A stretch of DNA of 64,000 bases from Natranaeroarchaeum sp042663585 (lineage in GTDB: Archaea; Halobacteriota; Halobacteria; Halobacteriales; Natronoarchaeaceae), in NCBI RefSeq assembly GCF_042663585.1, contig NZ_JBHTAN010000006.1, positions 744,001-808,000 of the forward strand. The letters run 5' to 3'. The translations under genes were made by a program, and so were the position numbers. This document shows positions 28,035 to 37,859 of the stretch, in pieces. The notes under the pieces are model-generated. The model was not told the DNA's origin and did no database searches. It was given only the letters and a program-made list of their open reading frames with translations. How positions within the stretch are numbered: position 1 is the first letter of the stretch; each line of letters starts with the position of its first letter.

Positions 28035-28497
28035 CTGTAGTGGTACTCCGATATTTGGGTTCTTATTTTATATCGTATATACATAGCCAACTGTTACTCT
28101 GCCCCGTCTCGGTGAGAGCGATCATAGCCAGTACCGAACGCGCGAATGCAGATACGCTCCGAGAAAACGCTGGTAACTGCTGGAGTAGCGGCTATAGCCG
28201 ATCAAGATTCGGTTGTACGACTCCGGATAGATGCCTCTGAACTGATTCGACATGTCACGAACGCTGGCACTCGCGAAGACCCCAATACGCCCGTCTTAGC
28301 CGTAATTGGAGATTAATACGGCAGTTACTGTTGACTGATTCGCCGTGGAGCCGCTGTGAGCCCTCTTATATAGTAGTTATTACAGTACTACAGTTGCATA
28401 GGAATTCTTAATTAAGTAAGGGTCCCGTCCAACTCCAGACCGCTATCGCTCCCGAGAGTCGGACTACGCTTTTACTGGCCGATCACGAATAATCGAT
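28035..28497. other. Intergenic region with small palindromes
   Basis: 463 bases without a supported gene. There is a perfect 12-base palindrome cggctatagccg at 28189-28200, an interrupted gtagt/actac repeat near 28370, and cttaattaag near 28408. The last 30 bases (cttttac before ATG 28498) could be the promoter of the next gene with little or no leader. Confidence 0.4.
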
Positions 28498-29655
28498 ATG
28501 ACCAAGACGATCACCGCGGAGGAGTTCCGCGACGTACAGGACAGCGGCGAGCCCTACACGCTCGTCGACACGCGCCCGGGAGAGAGCTTCGAGTCGTGGC
28601 ATATCGACGGCGCGATCAACTACACCTACAAGCCCCACTACGACTTCGACGCCGAAGACTTTCGGGCACAGACCGGGCTGAAGCCGGACGACCGGATCCT
28701 GACGATCTGTGCCAAAGGCGAGTCGTCGTTCGAGATCCTCGACGAACTGGACGAAGCGGGCTACGACGACGTCACCGTCATCGAGAACGGCATGCGGGCG
28801 TGGAGCCGTGTCTACGATCACACCACCGTCCCGACCGACAGTGACGGCGTCGAGATCATTCAGGTACAGCGCAGAGCAAAAGGCTGTCTCGGCTACGTCG
28901 TCGGCTGTACGGAAACGGGCGAGGCATGCGTGATCGATCCGACAAGACACGTCGCGGAGTTCGTGGACGCCGCCACGGAGGCTGGCTACGATATCACCGC
29001 GGCTTTCGACACGCACGTCCACGCCGACCACATCTCCGGCGCTCGGACACTCGCCGACGAGCAGGACGTGCCGTACTACCTCGGGGCCGACGCGACCGAC
29101 CGGGGCGTGACCCACGAGTACGAACCGCTGGAGCGAAACGAGGTCGTCAGCGTAGGCGAACTCGACATAAAGGCGCTGTCGACGCCGGGCCACACGTCCG
29201 AAATAGTGAGCTATCTCGTCGAGGACGAGGCCGTCGCGACCGGCGATACCCTCTTCGTCGACTCGGTCGGACGCACCGAACTGCAGTTCGGCGACAGCGA
29301 GGCCGCGGAGGGTGCCAGCGAACTCTACGACTCGCTCCATCGCACCCTGCTCGCCGAACCCGACAGCGTGACCGTCCTGCCGGGGCATTTCCCCGTCAGC
29401 GACGCGGGCGAGGACGGCGAGCTAACCCCTGGCGAACCGATCACCCGACCCATCGGCGATATCCGGCAGTCGGTCGACCTGCTCGACCAGCCCCGGGAGG
29501 CGTTCGTCGAGCACGTCACCGAGCGTCGCCCCGAGAAGCCACCGAACTACGAGCAGATCATCGGCCTCAACACCGGCCGCGAGGCAGTCGCGGACGAAAC
29601 CGAGGCGATCGAACTGGAACTCGGGCCGAACCGCTGTGCCGCGGAGGTCCAATGA
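28498..29655 (+). CDS. Rhodanese-metallo-beta-lactamase fusion (persulfide dioxygenase-like)
   Basis: A 385-residue cytosolic protein. The N-terminal ~105 residues are a rhodanese domain with catalytic Cys71 in the loop ICAKGESS. The remainder is an MBL-fold hydrolase with metal motif HVHADH (His173, His175, Asp177, His178) and the downstream GHTSEIVSY and GDTLF motifs. MBL domains of this kind paired with rhodanese belong to the ETHE1-like group, which oxidises glutathione- or similar persulfides; haloarchaea lack glutathione, so a different low-molecular-weight thiol would be the carrier (inference). The domain order here is rhodanese first. Its stop overlaps the next gene as ATGA. Confidence 0.85.
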   Translation: MTKTITAEEFRDVQDSGEPYTLVDTRPGESFESWHIDGAINYTYKPHYDFDAEDFRAQTGLKPDDRILTICAKGESSFEILDELDEAGYDDVTVIENGMRAWSRVYDHTTVPTDSDGVEIIQVQRRAKGCLGYVVGCTETGEACVIDPTRHVAEFVDAATEAGYDITAAFDTHVHADHISGARTLADEQDVPYYLGADATDRGVTHEYEPLERNEVVSVGELDIKALSTPGHTSEIVSYLVEDEAVATGDTLFVDSVGRTELQFGDSEAAEGASELYDSLHRTLLAEPDSVTVLPGHFPVSDAGEDGELTPGEPITRPIGDIRQSVDLLDQPREAFVEHVTERRPEKPPNYEQIIGLNTGREAVADETEAIELELGPNRCAAEVQ

Positions 29656-30053
29656 CGAGTCGCAACCAGTTCTCGGTGTCGACGGGCGACCGACTCACCG
29701 TCGTCGACGTCACCGACAAGGTCGAGCAGGCCATCCCCGACGATGTCGAGCAGGGACTCTGTACCGTATTCGTCCAGCACACGACTGCGGCACTCGTGAT
29801 CAACGAGGCCGAACCACGATTGCTCGACGATATCGAAGGGTTCCTCTCCAGTCTGGTGCCCGACGAGGGACACAGCCACGACGAACTCGACGAGAACGCC
29901 GACTCGCACCTCCGAACGACGCTTCTGGGCCCGAGTGAGACCATCCCGGTCGTCGAGGGCACCCTCGACACCGGCACCTGGCAGTCGGTACTGCTCGTCG
30001 AGTGCGACGGCCCGCGGACGCGGACGGTGTCGGTGACGGTAGTCGGGGCGTAG
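29652..30053 (+). CDS. YjbQ/UPF0047 family protein
   Basis: A 133-residue single-domain protein of the YjbQ family (secondary thiamine-phosphate synthase enzyme). Conserved segments HTTAALVINEAEP, HSHDELDENADSHLRTTLLG and the terminal GTWQSVLLVECDGPR are all present and the length is typical. E. coli YjbQ can replace thiamine phosphate synthase weakly; its main role is unknown. The ATG lies inside the stop of the rhodanese-MBL gene, so the pair is translationally coupled. Confidence 0.9.
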   Translation: MTSRNQFSVSTGDRLTVVDVTDKVEQAIPDDVEQGLCTVFVQHTTAALVINEAEPRLLDDIEGFLSSLVPDEGHSHDELDENADSHLRTTLLGPSETIPVVEGTLDTGTWQSVLLVECDGPRTRTVSVTVVGA

Positions 30054-30054
30054 C

Positions 30055-30222
30055 TCACGCGCCGGAGGTACTGTCGGTACCGACGATGATCCGGCCCAGT
30101 GCGTCGGAGCCGACGGGTGCGACGACGAGCGGTGCGGACGCCGGGACACCCGTCGTAAACAGAAGGACACAGCCCAGACCGACCGCCACGGCGAGCAGCC
30201 AGCCGGTGTTCTGGACGTTCAT
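30055..30222 (-). CDS. Small single-span membrane protein
   Basis: A 55-residue ORF with one hydrophobic helix (WLLAVAVGLGCVLLFTTG, residues ~8-25) and a second moderately hydrophobic part. The ATG overlaps the TGA of the upstream membrane protein gene (ATGA), the main reason to call it. It belongs to no family I recognise. Confidence 0.5.
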   Translation of the reverse strand: MNVQNTGWLLAVAVGLGCVLLFTTGVPASAPLVVAPVGSDALGRIIVGTDSTSGA

Positions 30223-30593
30223 ACGTAGAATGAGACGAGTACAGTCGCGTTCCACGCCACCACGACGAGGCCGAGTACGGCGAGCGTACCGGAGATGGCG
30301 AGGCGGTGGGCTGGCCGCAGCTGTCGGGCGACCACCACGAAGCAAGTCATTACGACCGCTTTCCACGCGGTCAGTGCGACGGCCGGACCGAGGGCTCCCG
30401 GGACGACTTCGACGAGCATGGCAGGAAGCGGGTTCCCCTCTGTCGCGCCGAGGCCCAGTCCGACGAGCGTCGAGACGAGGTCGCCGAAGCCGTAGAACAG
30501 GAGTGCAAGCACCCACAGCGCGCGCTCCGCGGATCGGTGATCGATACCGGCCGACGCCTGATTGACCCGGCCGGGCGCGTTATCGGCGGCCAC
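30219..30593 (-). CDS. Four-helix membrane protein, DUF5658-like
   Basis: A 124-residue hydrophobic protein with about four predicted membrane helices starting at ERALWVLALLFYGFGDLVSTL. The D-x-x-S-T-x-x-G-L-x-x-G-x-x-E-x-N-P pattern (GDLVSTLVGLGLGATEGNPL) resembles small DUF5658-type membrane proteins. Function unknown. It is coupled to the 55-residue ORF downstream. Confidence 0.65.
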   Translation of the reverse strand: MAADNAPGRVNQASAGIDHRSAERALWVLALLFYGFGDLVSTLVGLGLGATEGNPLPAMLVEVVPGALGPAVALTAWKAVVMTCFVVVARQLRPAHRLAISGTLAVLGLVVVAWNATVLVSFYV

Positions 30594-30907
30594 GGCGACA
30601 CCTCTCGTTCCGGGTGGCGACGTTCAGGTGGCGACTGGCCGTGGTGTCGGACCTGGACGGTCCGGGCCCGGCATCGACTTTGCACAGTAGGGCCGCTCTG
30701 GCGTGTCGATACCGGTCTGCGGGCGGGACTGTCGTACGGTACATGAGCCTCGACGTCGCCCCGAGAGGCGACTCCGTTTCGACGCTCGCTATCGCCACCC
30801 TTTGATATGACTTCGATACCAGTACGCAGGAGCGGCTTACCACCGACAGGAGCGGAATATGCTGCGTCTAGGGGCGTTTCGACTCGTGGACCGGCGACTG
30901 CTCGACG
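30594..30907. other. Intergenic region between the membrane pair and GDPD gene
   Basis: 314 bases with no gene I can support. A hairpin-forming GTCGCC/GGCGAC repeat lies at 30757-30774. The membrane gene pair must be transcribed from here leftward. Confidence 0.4.
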
Positions 30908-31579
30908 CTACAGATACGGGCGAGCGACCGCAAGCCCGTCCGTGGCGATACCGTCGACGCCGCGCCAGGCAAGCAGGCGGGCGAGACGGGCGTTATTGAC
31001 AGTCCAGACGTTGATGCCGAGGTCGACCGCTCGCGCACGGGAGAGCAACCGCGAGTACAGCAGGAGCGTGAAGCGGGGGTGGACGTACTGGCAGTCGAGT
31101 TCCACGGCACGGCGAACTGGCTCATCACGCACCCGTTTCGTGATATACGCGGTCTCGACGGTCCGGGGGATGGACTGCACCTCCCGCAGCGCCGCGGCGG
31201 AAAACGAGGAGACGATCGGGTCGTTCTCGACCGCGGCGAGTGCCTCTAGTACGTCGTCAGCGATGCCGGTCTCCTTGAGTTCGATGTTGACGTCGACCTC
31301 CGGCGGGATGGCGTCGAGAACGGCGTCGAGTGCCGGGATGGACTCGCCGCTGTCGAGGATGTCGAGCGACTGCAGGTCGTCGAGGGCGAACTCGTCGACG
31401 CGCCCAGTTCCGTCGGTGACCCGGTCGACCGTCTCGTCGTGGAAGACGACTAGTTCGCCCGAGCCACACCGACGGACGTCGAACTCGATGCTGTCGGCCA
31501 GGTCGCTCGCCTGCTCGATTGCGGCCAGCGTGTTCTCGGGGGCGTCCGCGGAGAACCCCCGGTGGGCGATCACTCGCAT
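30908..31579 (-). CDS. Glycerophosphodiester phosphodiesterase
   Basis: A 223-residue cytosolic GDPD TIM barrel that splits glycerophosphodiesters from lipid turnover into glycerol phosphate and an alcohol. The catalytic signature IAHRGFSADAPENT starts at residue 4, with SIEFDVRRC and VVFHDETVDRVTDGTG following. The C-terminal NVWTVNNARLARLLAWRGVDGI segment is typical. The open frame extends 150 codons upstream, but that part is the shadow of the divergent SDR gene, so I use the ATG at 31579. Confidence 0.9.
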   Translation of the reverse strand: MRVIAHRGFSADAPENTLAAIEQASDLADSIEFDVRRCGSGELVVFHDETVDRVTDGTGRVDEFALDDLQSLDILDSGESIPALDAVLDAIPPEVDVNIELKETGIADDVLEALAAVENDPIVSSFSAAALREVQSIPRTVETAYITKRVRDEPVRRAVELDCQYVHPRFTLLLYSRLLSRARAVDLGINVWTVNNARLARLLAWRGVDGIATDGLAVARPYL

Positions 31580-31654
31580 AGCGGAGTCTCGGTCGCCGGC
31601 GTAATGAACTGCCCGCCCCATGGATTCATTTTCGTCCCGCCCTTTACCGTGGAT

Positions 31655-32365
31655 ATGTCCGTTAGCTTCGATTTCAGTGATCGTGTCGTCGTCGTGACCG
31701 GTGCCTGTGGCGCGCTCGGGAGCGCCGTCGCCGACGAGTTCAGCGCGGCAGGAGCGGCGGTCGCCGCCGTCGACGTGCTCGCTCCCGACGACGAGGACTC
31801 CTTGCTCAACCTCAACGAGCGAACCGAGTACTACCAGATCGATCTTACCGACGAGGACGATGTCGAGCAAGGGTTCGGCGAAATCGTCGATGACCACGGC
31901 GGGATCGACCACCTCGTGAACGTCGCGGGAACCTGGCGCGGCGGCCAGCCGATCGATGAGACGCCGGTCGACGAGTTCGAGATGCTGTTCGACGTCAACC
32001 TCAAGACGGCGTTTCTCGCCTCGAAACACGCGCTGTCACACCTCCAGGAGAGCGAGGGCTCGATAGTGAGCATCAGTTCGCGCTCCTCGCTAGAAGGTGG
32101 CGAGGGCGACGGTCCTTACCGGGCGTCGAAAGCGGGGATCCGACGCCTCACCGAAACGATAGCGGAGGAGAACAACGGCGTCGTCCGGGCGAATGCGGTG
32201 ATGCCGAGCGTCATCGACACGCCCATGAACCGCGACATGATGCCGGATTCGGACCACGAGAAGTGGGTCGACCCAGCCGCTATCGCGACCGTCATTGCGT
32301 TCCTCTGTAGCGAGGGCGCGAGTCCGACGAGCGGCGCGGCGGTACCGGTCTACGGCGAGGCCTGA
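31655..32365 (+). CDS. Short-chain dehydrogenase/reductase
   Basis: A 236-residue Rossmann-fold SDR. The NAD(P)-binding glycine motif reads TGACGALGSA near residue 13, NVAGTW is the NNAG-type motif, and the catalytic Ser and YRASK (Tyr-x-x-x-Lys) are present in the right order. The acidic residue after the second strand (VDVL) hints at NAD(H) preference. Substrate is unknown. I chose ATG 31655; upstream in-frame starts would overlap the divergent GDPD gene. Confidence 0.88.
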   Translation: MSVSFDFSDRVVVVTGACGALGSAVADEFSAAGAAVAAVDVLAPDDEDSLLNLNERTEYYQIDLTDEDDVEQGFGEIVDDHGGIDHLVNVAGTWRGGQPIDETPVDEFEMLFDVNLKTAFLASKHALSHLQESEGSIVSISSRSSLEGGEGDGPYRASKAGIRRLTETIAEENNGVVRANAVMPSVIDTPMNRDMMPDSDHEKWVDPAAIATVIAFLCSEGASPTSGAAVPVYGEA

Positions 32366-32379
32366 AACGCGAGTCGCGG

Positions 32380-33741
32380 TCAGCTAGCCAGCCACTCGCT
32401 GAACGGCCCGGTTAGGAACTCGTGGTAGCCCTCGATACCGAGCGCCAGCGTGACGACGAGGACGACGACAAGCGGGATACGGACGAGCCACAGCCAGATG
32501 TCCCCGCGCTTGCCGATGTCGGTGATCCCTTTCGCGAGTTCGTCCCGTCCGGCGTCCGGAATCACCCATCCGACGAGCAACACGAGTAACAGTGCTCCGA
32601 GCACGAGCAGGAAGTCGTTGACGAAGCCGTCCAGCAAGTCGAGGAAGATCAGGTCCTGAGTGACGGGGATACCGAGCAGGAAGATGCCGCTACCAGCGAC
32701 AGCAGTTGCGGGCCGTCGGTCGACGTCGAACTGGTCGATGATGTACGAGACGACGACTTCGAGGATGCTGATCGCACTCGACAGCGCCGCCAGCGCGACG
32801 GTCCCGAAGAACAGGAGGCCGAGGATCCGGCCACCGGTAATGTCGCTGAACGCGGCCGCGAGACTGACGAAGACCGCGTTGACCGTCTCCTCGCCTGCGG
32901 CCTCGACGCCCGCACCGGTGATGATGATCGGGAAGACGGCAAAGCCGACGAGAACGGCGATTCCGGTATCGAAGCCGATGATCGTCAGCGCGTCTTTGAC
33001 GAGGTTCCGGTCCTCACCGAGATAGGACGCGTACGTGATCATCACGCCCATTCCGAGCGAGAGCGTGAAGAAGGCCTGTCCCGCGGCGAGCGGAAGCAGG
33101 GTCTGCCACTCGGCGGCGATGACGCCGAAGTCCGGCGACAGGTAGTAGGCGTAGGCCTCGCCAGCACCGCTCAGCGTCGCCCCGTAGGCGGCCAGAACGA
33201 CGAGCAGGATGATGATCGCCGGTACCATGAACTTCACCGCTTTCTCGATGCCGTCCCGGATCCCGACCGCGACGACCCCGATCACGGCGGCCATGAAGAC
33301 GATGTGATACAGTAGGGCGTCCATCCCAGTCGAGACGCTGCCGAACAGTGCGGCCGCGCTGTCGGGATCGGCGACCGTATACCCATCGGTGATGCCGATC
33401 ACGAAGTAGCGGACGAACCAGCCAGCGACGACGCTGTAGTACGCCATGATCGCGAACCCAGTGGCGAGGAACAGATAGCCGATATATCGCCACGGGCCCG
33501 TTGCGAGGGACTGCAGCGCTCCGACGGGGTTGAGGTTCGTGCGACGGCCGATAACGAACTCGACCAGGATTGCCGGGAATCCGATAATCGCGATGAATAA
33601 CAGATACACCAGCAAGAACGCTGCACCACCGCCCTCTCCGACAGCGAAGGGAAACCGCCAGATGTTACCGAGTCCGACGGCGCTCCCGACCGCGGCAAAA
33701 ATGAAGCCGGTGCGGGTTGCCCAGGTTTCTCTCTCTGACAT
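32380..33741 (-). CDS. Sodium-dependent transporter of the NSS/SNF family
   Basis: A 453-residue membrane symporter. It starts RETWATRTGFIFAAVGSAVGLGNIWRFPF, the hallmark first helix of the neurotransmitter:sodium symporter family, and has about 11-12 helices. Bacterial and archaeal members import amino acids with sodium. Longer in-frame starts exist, but the family begins right at the ATG at 33741. Convergent with the SDR gene, 14 bases apart. Confidence 0.92.
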   Translation of the reverse strand: MSERETWATRTGFIFAAVGSAVGLGNIWRFPFAVGEGGGAAFLLVYLLFIAIIGFPAILVEFVIGRRTNLNPVGALQSLATGPWRYIGYLFLATGFAIMAYYSVVAGWFVRYFVIGITDGYTVADPDSAAALFGSVSTGMDALLYHIVFMAAVIGVVAVGIRDGIEKAVKFMVPAIIILLVVLAAYGATLSGAGEAYAYYLSPDFGVIAAEWQTLLPLAAGQAFFTLSLGMGVMITYASYLGEDRNLVKDALTIIGFDTGIAVLVGFAVFPIIITGAGVEAAGEETVNAVFVSLAAAFSDITGGRILGLLFFGTVALAALSSAISILEVVVSYIIDQFDVDRRPATAVAGSGIFLLGIPVTQDLIFLDLLDGFVNDFLLVLGALLLVLLVGWVIPDAGRDELAKGITDIGKRGDIWLWLVRIPLVVVLVVTLALGIEGYHEFLTGPFSEWLAS

Positions 33742-33959
33742 ACACCACTGGCTCCGCAACAGTGCTATAAAAAGACACGGACCTATCCCGAGGGGACGTT
33801 CATTCGGAATCCGAGTCGAGAGGCGGTCTCGTCGCCGTTCCTGACAACGAACCCACATTCCGGCTCGTATCTCTCCGCCGAGGGTGAGTACTGTGACCGA
33901 AATTTTTTCCCCCTACTAGTTGTCAGAGGCGGTATGGACTGGACTCGGAGGCAGCAACT

Positions 33960-35510
33960 ATGACGATGGAAGATCGGTTAGCGGAGCTACGGGGTCTCCG
34001 CGAGGAGGCCGAACTCGGTGGCGGGGAGTCTCGGATCGAGCGCCAACACGACAAGGGGAAAATGACGGCCCGTGAGCGCATCGAATATTTCCTCGACGAC
34101 GGCACCTTCTACGAGTTCGACAAGCTTCGAACCCACGGAAGCCACAACTTCGGGATGGAAGAAAAGAAGATCCTGACCGACGGCGTCGTGACGGGCTATG
34201 GCGAGGTAGACGGCCGGAAGGTGTTCGTCTTCGCACACGACTTTACCGTCTTCGGCGGGTCGCTGGGTGAGGTGTTCGCCGAGAAGATCTGTAAAGTGAT
34301 GGACACCGCGATGGAGGTCGGCTGTCCGATCGTCGGCCTGAACGATTCGGCCGGCGCACGGATTCAGGAGGGCGTCAACAGTCTCGCTGGCTTCACCGAA
34401 ATCTTCCACCGGAACCAGAAAGCGAGCGGCGTGGTTCCGCAGATCTCCGGCATCATGGGCCCGTGTGCGGGCGGGGCCGTCTACTCGCCCTCGATCACCG
34501 ACTTCATCTTCATGGTCGAGGACACGAGCCACATGTACATCACGGGGCCCGGTGTCACCAAGACGGTCACCGGCGAGGAGGTCTCGCACGAGGAACTCGG
34601 CGGCGCGTCGACACATAGCTCGACGACCGGCGTCGCGCAGTTCTCCGTTCCGGACGACGAGACGGCACTGGACAAGATTCAGCATCTGCTCTCCTATCTC
34701 CCGCAGAACAACGTCGAGGACCCGCCGCGCGTCGAGCCGTGGGACGACCCTGACCGTCGCGACGACGAGCTAGAGGAGATCGTACCCCCGAGTCCGCAGA
34801 AACCGTACGACATGGTCGACGTGATCGGCTCGGTGATGGACGAAGGCTCCTTCTTCGAGGTCAACGAGAACTTCGCGAAGAACATCGTCGTGGGCTTCTC
34901 ACGGCTCGACGGCCACTCGGTCGGCATCGTCGCCAACCAGCCGCGGGTCAACGCCGGGACGCTCACCGTCGATTCGAGTATGAAAGCGGCCCGGTTCGTT
35001 CGTTTCTGTGATGCGTTCAACATCCCCATCGTCTCTTTCGTCGACGTACCGGGCTACATGCCCGGAACCGATCAGGAACACCGCGGAATCATCCGTCACG
35101 GCGCAAAACTCCTGTACGCCTACTCGGAGGCGACCGTACCCCTGCTCACGGTGATCACCCGGAAAGCCTACGGCGGGGCCTACTGCGTCATGGCGTCGAA
35201 ACATCTCGGCGCTGACGTCAACTACGCCTGGCCGACCGCCGAAATCGCGGTGATGGGGCCACAGGGTGCGGTGAACCTGCTCTACAGCGACGAACTGGAG
35301 GCGGCCGACGACACCGAAGCGCTCCGCCAGGAGCTCATCGACGAGTACCGCGAGGAGTTCGCGAACCCCTACACCGCCGCCGACCGGGGCTATCTCGACG
35401 ACGTCATCGAGCCAACCGAGACGCGACCGCGACTCGTTCAGGATCTGGAGATGCTTCGCTCGAAGCGCGAGGACGGTCCGGACAGGAAACACGGCAATAT
35501 CCCGCTCTGA
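33960..35510 (+). CDS. pccB: Acyl-CoA carboxylase carboxyltransferase subunit (propionyl/acetyl-CoA)
   Basis: A 516-residue carboxyltransferase that moves CO2 from biotin to propionyl- or acetyl-CoA. Both crotonase-like halves are visible: GPCAGGAVYSP near residue 167 and PGYMPGTDQEHRGIIRHGAK near 363, the oxyanion-forming sites. The length matches PccB. In haloarchaea this enzyme supplies methylmalonyl-CoA and feeds the 3-hydroxypropionate or PHBV routes. It is the first gene of a set with the small PccX-like protein and PccA. Confidence 0.93.
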   Translation: MTMEDRLAELRGLREEAELGGGESRIERQHDKGKMTARERIEYFLDDGTFYEFDKLRTHGSHNFGMEEKKILTDGVVTGYGEVDGRKVFVFAHDFTVFGGSLGEVFAEKICKVMDTAMEVGCPIVGLNDSAGARIQEGVNSLAGFTEIFHRNQKASGVVPQISGIMGPCAGGAVYSPSITDFIFMVEDTSHMYITGPGVTKTVTGEEVSHEELGGASTHSSTTGVAQFSVPDDETALDKIQHLLSYLPQNNVEDPPRVEPWDDPDRRDDELEEIVPPSPQKPYDMVDVIGSVMDEGSFFEVNENFAKNIVVGFSRLDGHSVGIVANQPRVNAGTLTVDSSMKAARFVRFCDAFNIPIVSFVDVPGYMPGTDQEHRGIIRHGAKLLYAYSEATVPLLTVITRKAYGGAYCVMASKHLGADVNYAWPTAEIAVMGPQGAVNLLYSDELEAADDTEALRQELIDEYREEFANPYTAADRGYLDDVIEPTETRPRLVQDLEMLRSKREDGPDRKHGNIPL

Positions 35511-35513
35511 TCG

Positions 35514-35834
35514 ATGGACGACCGACCGACCTCCACGACCGATCCGGAGGACGTCAATCAGCCACTGGGGAACGTCCTGCCCGAGCACGTGTCGATGTCG
35601 CTCCCCCCGGACGCGACGGACGCCGAGGCGGCGGCGATTGCGGCCGCTATCGGTGCGCACCTGCGCGACCGCGAGATAGCCGCTGCCCAGGCCGGGAGCG
35701 AGGAGGACACCTGGGAGGGCAAGCGCTGGGTGTTCGACGGCAAACTCTCCAACCGAGGCGGCTCGTTCCGACGCGTCCCGCTCGACGCGCCGACTGATCC
35801 GTGGACTGCGGCGGGTCGTCGCGACCGGTTCTAG
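35514..35834 (+). CDS. pccX: PccX-like small subunit of the acyl-CoA carboxylase operon
   Basis: A 106-residue protein between the two catalytic subunits, 3 bases after pccB. It has a predicted helix DATDAEAAAIAAAIGAHLRDRE and a C-terminal KRWVFDGKLSNRGG motif. This position and size match PccX of Haloferax mediterranei, where it is a required small subunit of propionyl-CoA carboxylase; the identification rests mainly on context plus the WxFxGK-type tail. It may bridge the other two subunits. Confidence 0.75.
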   Translation: MDDRPTSTTDPEDVNQPLGNVLPEHVSMSLPPDATDAEAAAIAAAIGAHLRDREIAAAQAGSEEDTWEGKRWVFDGKLSNRGGSFRRVPLDAPTDPWTAAGRRDRF

Positions 35835-35980
35835 ACGGCTGTTGGCGGGCCGCCCTCGCCGCGGCCGACGCCACGGGCGAACCGACCGACCGATTTCTAC
35901 GATTGTGGGTGATTCGCCGCGGACTCGGACTTCCCGAACCGGAAAAGTAAGGTACGTGGTGGGTGATACTTCCATCAAGA

Positions 35981-37804
35981 ATGTTCCGGAAGGTTCTGGT
36001 CGCGAACCGCGGTGAGATAGCAGTTCGGGTGATGCGCGCCTGTGAAGAGTTGAACGTCGGAACCGTCGCGGTCTACAGCGAGGCCGACAGGGACGCCGGA
36101 CACGTCCGCTACGCCGACGAGGCGTACAACGTCGGCCCGGCCAGAGCGAGCGACTCGTATCTGGATCACGAGGCCGTGATCGAGGCGGCGCGGAAGGCAA
36201 ACGCCGATGCGATCCACCCCGGCTACGGCTTCCTCGCGGAGAACGCCGAGTTCGCCGCGAAGGTGGAGGAGACCGAAATCACGTGGATCGGCCCCTCCGC
36301 CCACGCGATGGAGCAACTCGGCGAGAAGACGAAAGCCCGCAAGGTCATGGACTCCGCGAACGTCCCCATCGTTCCGGGGACGACCGATCCAGTCACCGAG
36401 ACCGATGAGGTCGAGACGTTCGCCGAGGAGCACGGCTATCCCGTCGCAATCAAGGCCGAGGGTGGCGGCGGCGGCCGCGGGATGAAGATCGTCGAGAGCG
36501 AGTCCGAGATCGACGAGCAACTCACGAGCGCGAAACGCGAGGGAGAGGCCTACTTCGACAACGATTCGGTCTATCTCGAACGGTTCCTGGAGAACCCCCG
36601 GCACGTCGAGGTACAGATCCTCGCGGACGCCGAGGGCAACGTCAGACATCTGGGCGAGCGCGACTGCTCGCTTCAGCGCCGCCACCAGAAGGTGATCGAG
36701 GAGGGCCCGAGTCCGGCGCTCTCGGACGAACTACGCGAGGAGATCGGTGCGGCCGCCCGGCGCGGCGTCAAGTCGGCCGACTACACCAACGCGGGGACCG
36801 TCGAGTTCCTCGTCGAGGAGGACGACGACCGGGAGGCGGGCGAACTGCTCGGGCCCGAGACGAACTTTTACTTTCTCGAAGTCAACACCCGCATTCAGGT
36901 CGAACACTGCGTCACCGAGGAGATTACGGGCATCGACATCGTCAAGTGGCAGATCCGGGTCGCCGCCGGCGAGGAACTCGGCTTCGAGCAGGACGACGTC
37001 GAGATCAACGGGCACGCGATCGAGTTCCGCATCAACGCGGAGAACGCCGCCGAGGAGTTCGCCCCCCAGACGGGGACGCTCCGGACCTACGACCCGCCGG
37101 GCGGGATCGGCGTCAGGGTCGACGACGCCCTGCGCCAGGGCGACGAAATCGGCGGCGACTACGACTCGATGGTCGCAAAACTGATCGTCTACGCGAGCGA
37201 CCGCGACGAATGTCTCAGCCGTAGCCTGCGCGCGCTCCGGGAGTTCGATATCGAGGGCCTGACGACGGTCATGCCGTTCCATCGGCTGATGTTGAGCGAC
37301 GAGGCGTTCGTCGACGGCCGTCACACGACGAAGTATCTCGACGAGGAGATGGACCGAAGCAGGATCGAGGAAGCCCAGAAGCAGTGGGGCAGCGACACCG
37401 AGACAACCGAGGCCGAGGCCGAGGAGGTCGTCGAACGCCAGTTCACCGTCGAGGTCAACGGGAAGCGCTTCGACGTCGACCTCGAAGAGCGCGGCGCGAC
37501 GCCGATCACGTCACAGCCATCCGCGAACACCGGGAACCGGCCCGACACGGTCGGCCCCGGCGGCGAGGATGAAACCGCGATAACGGGCGAGGGCGAGACC
37601 GTCACCGCGGAGATGCAGGGGACCATCCTGGAGATCAACGTCGAGGTCGGCGACGAGGTGGCCTCGGGCGACGTGCTCTGCGTCCTCGAAGCGATGAAGA
37701 TGGAGAACGACGTCGTCGCCGAACGGGGCGGCGAGGTCACTCAGATCGCCGTCGCAGAGGAGGACAGCGTCGACATGGGCGACGTGCTGGTCGTGCTCGA
37801 CTAG
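35981..37804 (+). CDS. pccA: Acyl-CoA carboxylase biotin carboxylase with biotin-carrier domain
   Basis: A 607-residue protein combining biotin carboxylase (FRKVLVANRGEIAVRVMRAC start; ATP-grasp glycine loop KAEGGGGGRGMK) with a C-terminal biotin-carrier domain. Biotin is attached to Lys573 in the EAMKMEN motif. It carboxylates biotin with ATP and bicarbonate and passes CO2 to PccB. I chose ATG 35981; an in-frame GTG at 35963 would add six residues. The 146-base gap after pccX could hold a separate promoter. Confidence 0.95.
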   Translation: MFRKVLVANRGEIAVRVMRACEELNVGTVAVYSEADRDAGHVRYADEAYNVGPARASDSYLDHEAVIEAARKANADAIHPGYGFLAENAEFAAKVEETEITWIGPSAHAMEQLGEKTKARKVMDSANVPIVPGTTDPVTETDEVETFAEEHGYPVAIKAEGGGGGRGMKIVESESEIDEQLTSAKREGEAYFDNDSVYLERFLENPRHVEVQILADAEGNVRHLGERDCSLQRRHQKVIEEGPSPALSDELREEIGAAARRGVKSADYTNAGTVEFLVEEDDDREAGELLGPETNFYFLEVNTRIQVEHCVTEEITGIDIVKWQIRVAAGEELGFEQDDVEINGHAIEFRINAENAAEEFAPQTGTLRTYDPPGGIGVRVDDALRQGDEIGGDYDSMVAKLIVYASDRDECLSRSLRALREFDIEGLTTVMPFHRLMLSDEAFVDGRHTTKYLDEEMDRSRIEEAQKQWGSDTETTEAEAEEVVERQFTVEVNGKRFDVDLEERGATPITSQPSANTGNRPDTVGPGGEDETAITGEGETVTAEMQGTILEINVEVGDEVASGDVLCVLEAMKMENDVVAERGGEVTQIAVAEEDSVDMGDVLVVLD

Positions 37805-37859
37805 GCGTTCGAGGATCGCACCAACGAGGCTTTACTCGGCCGCTAGCTATTCCCGACAA

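Noticed and set aside
30580..30843. 87-codon minus-strand frame upstream of the four-helix membrane gene
   Set aside because: Composition is basic and low-complexity with no domain; unlike the acidic proteins around it.
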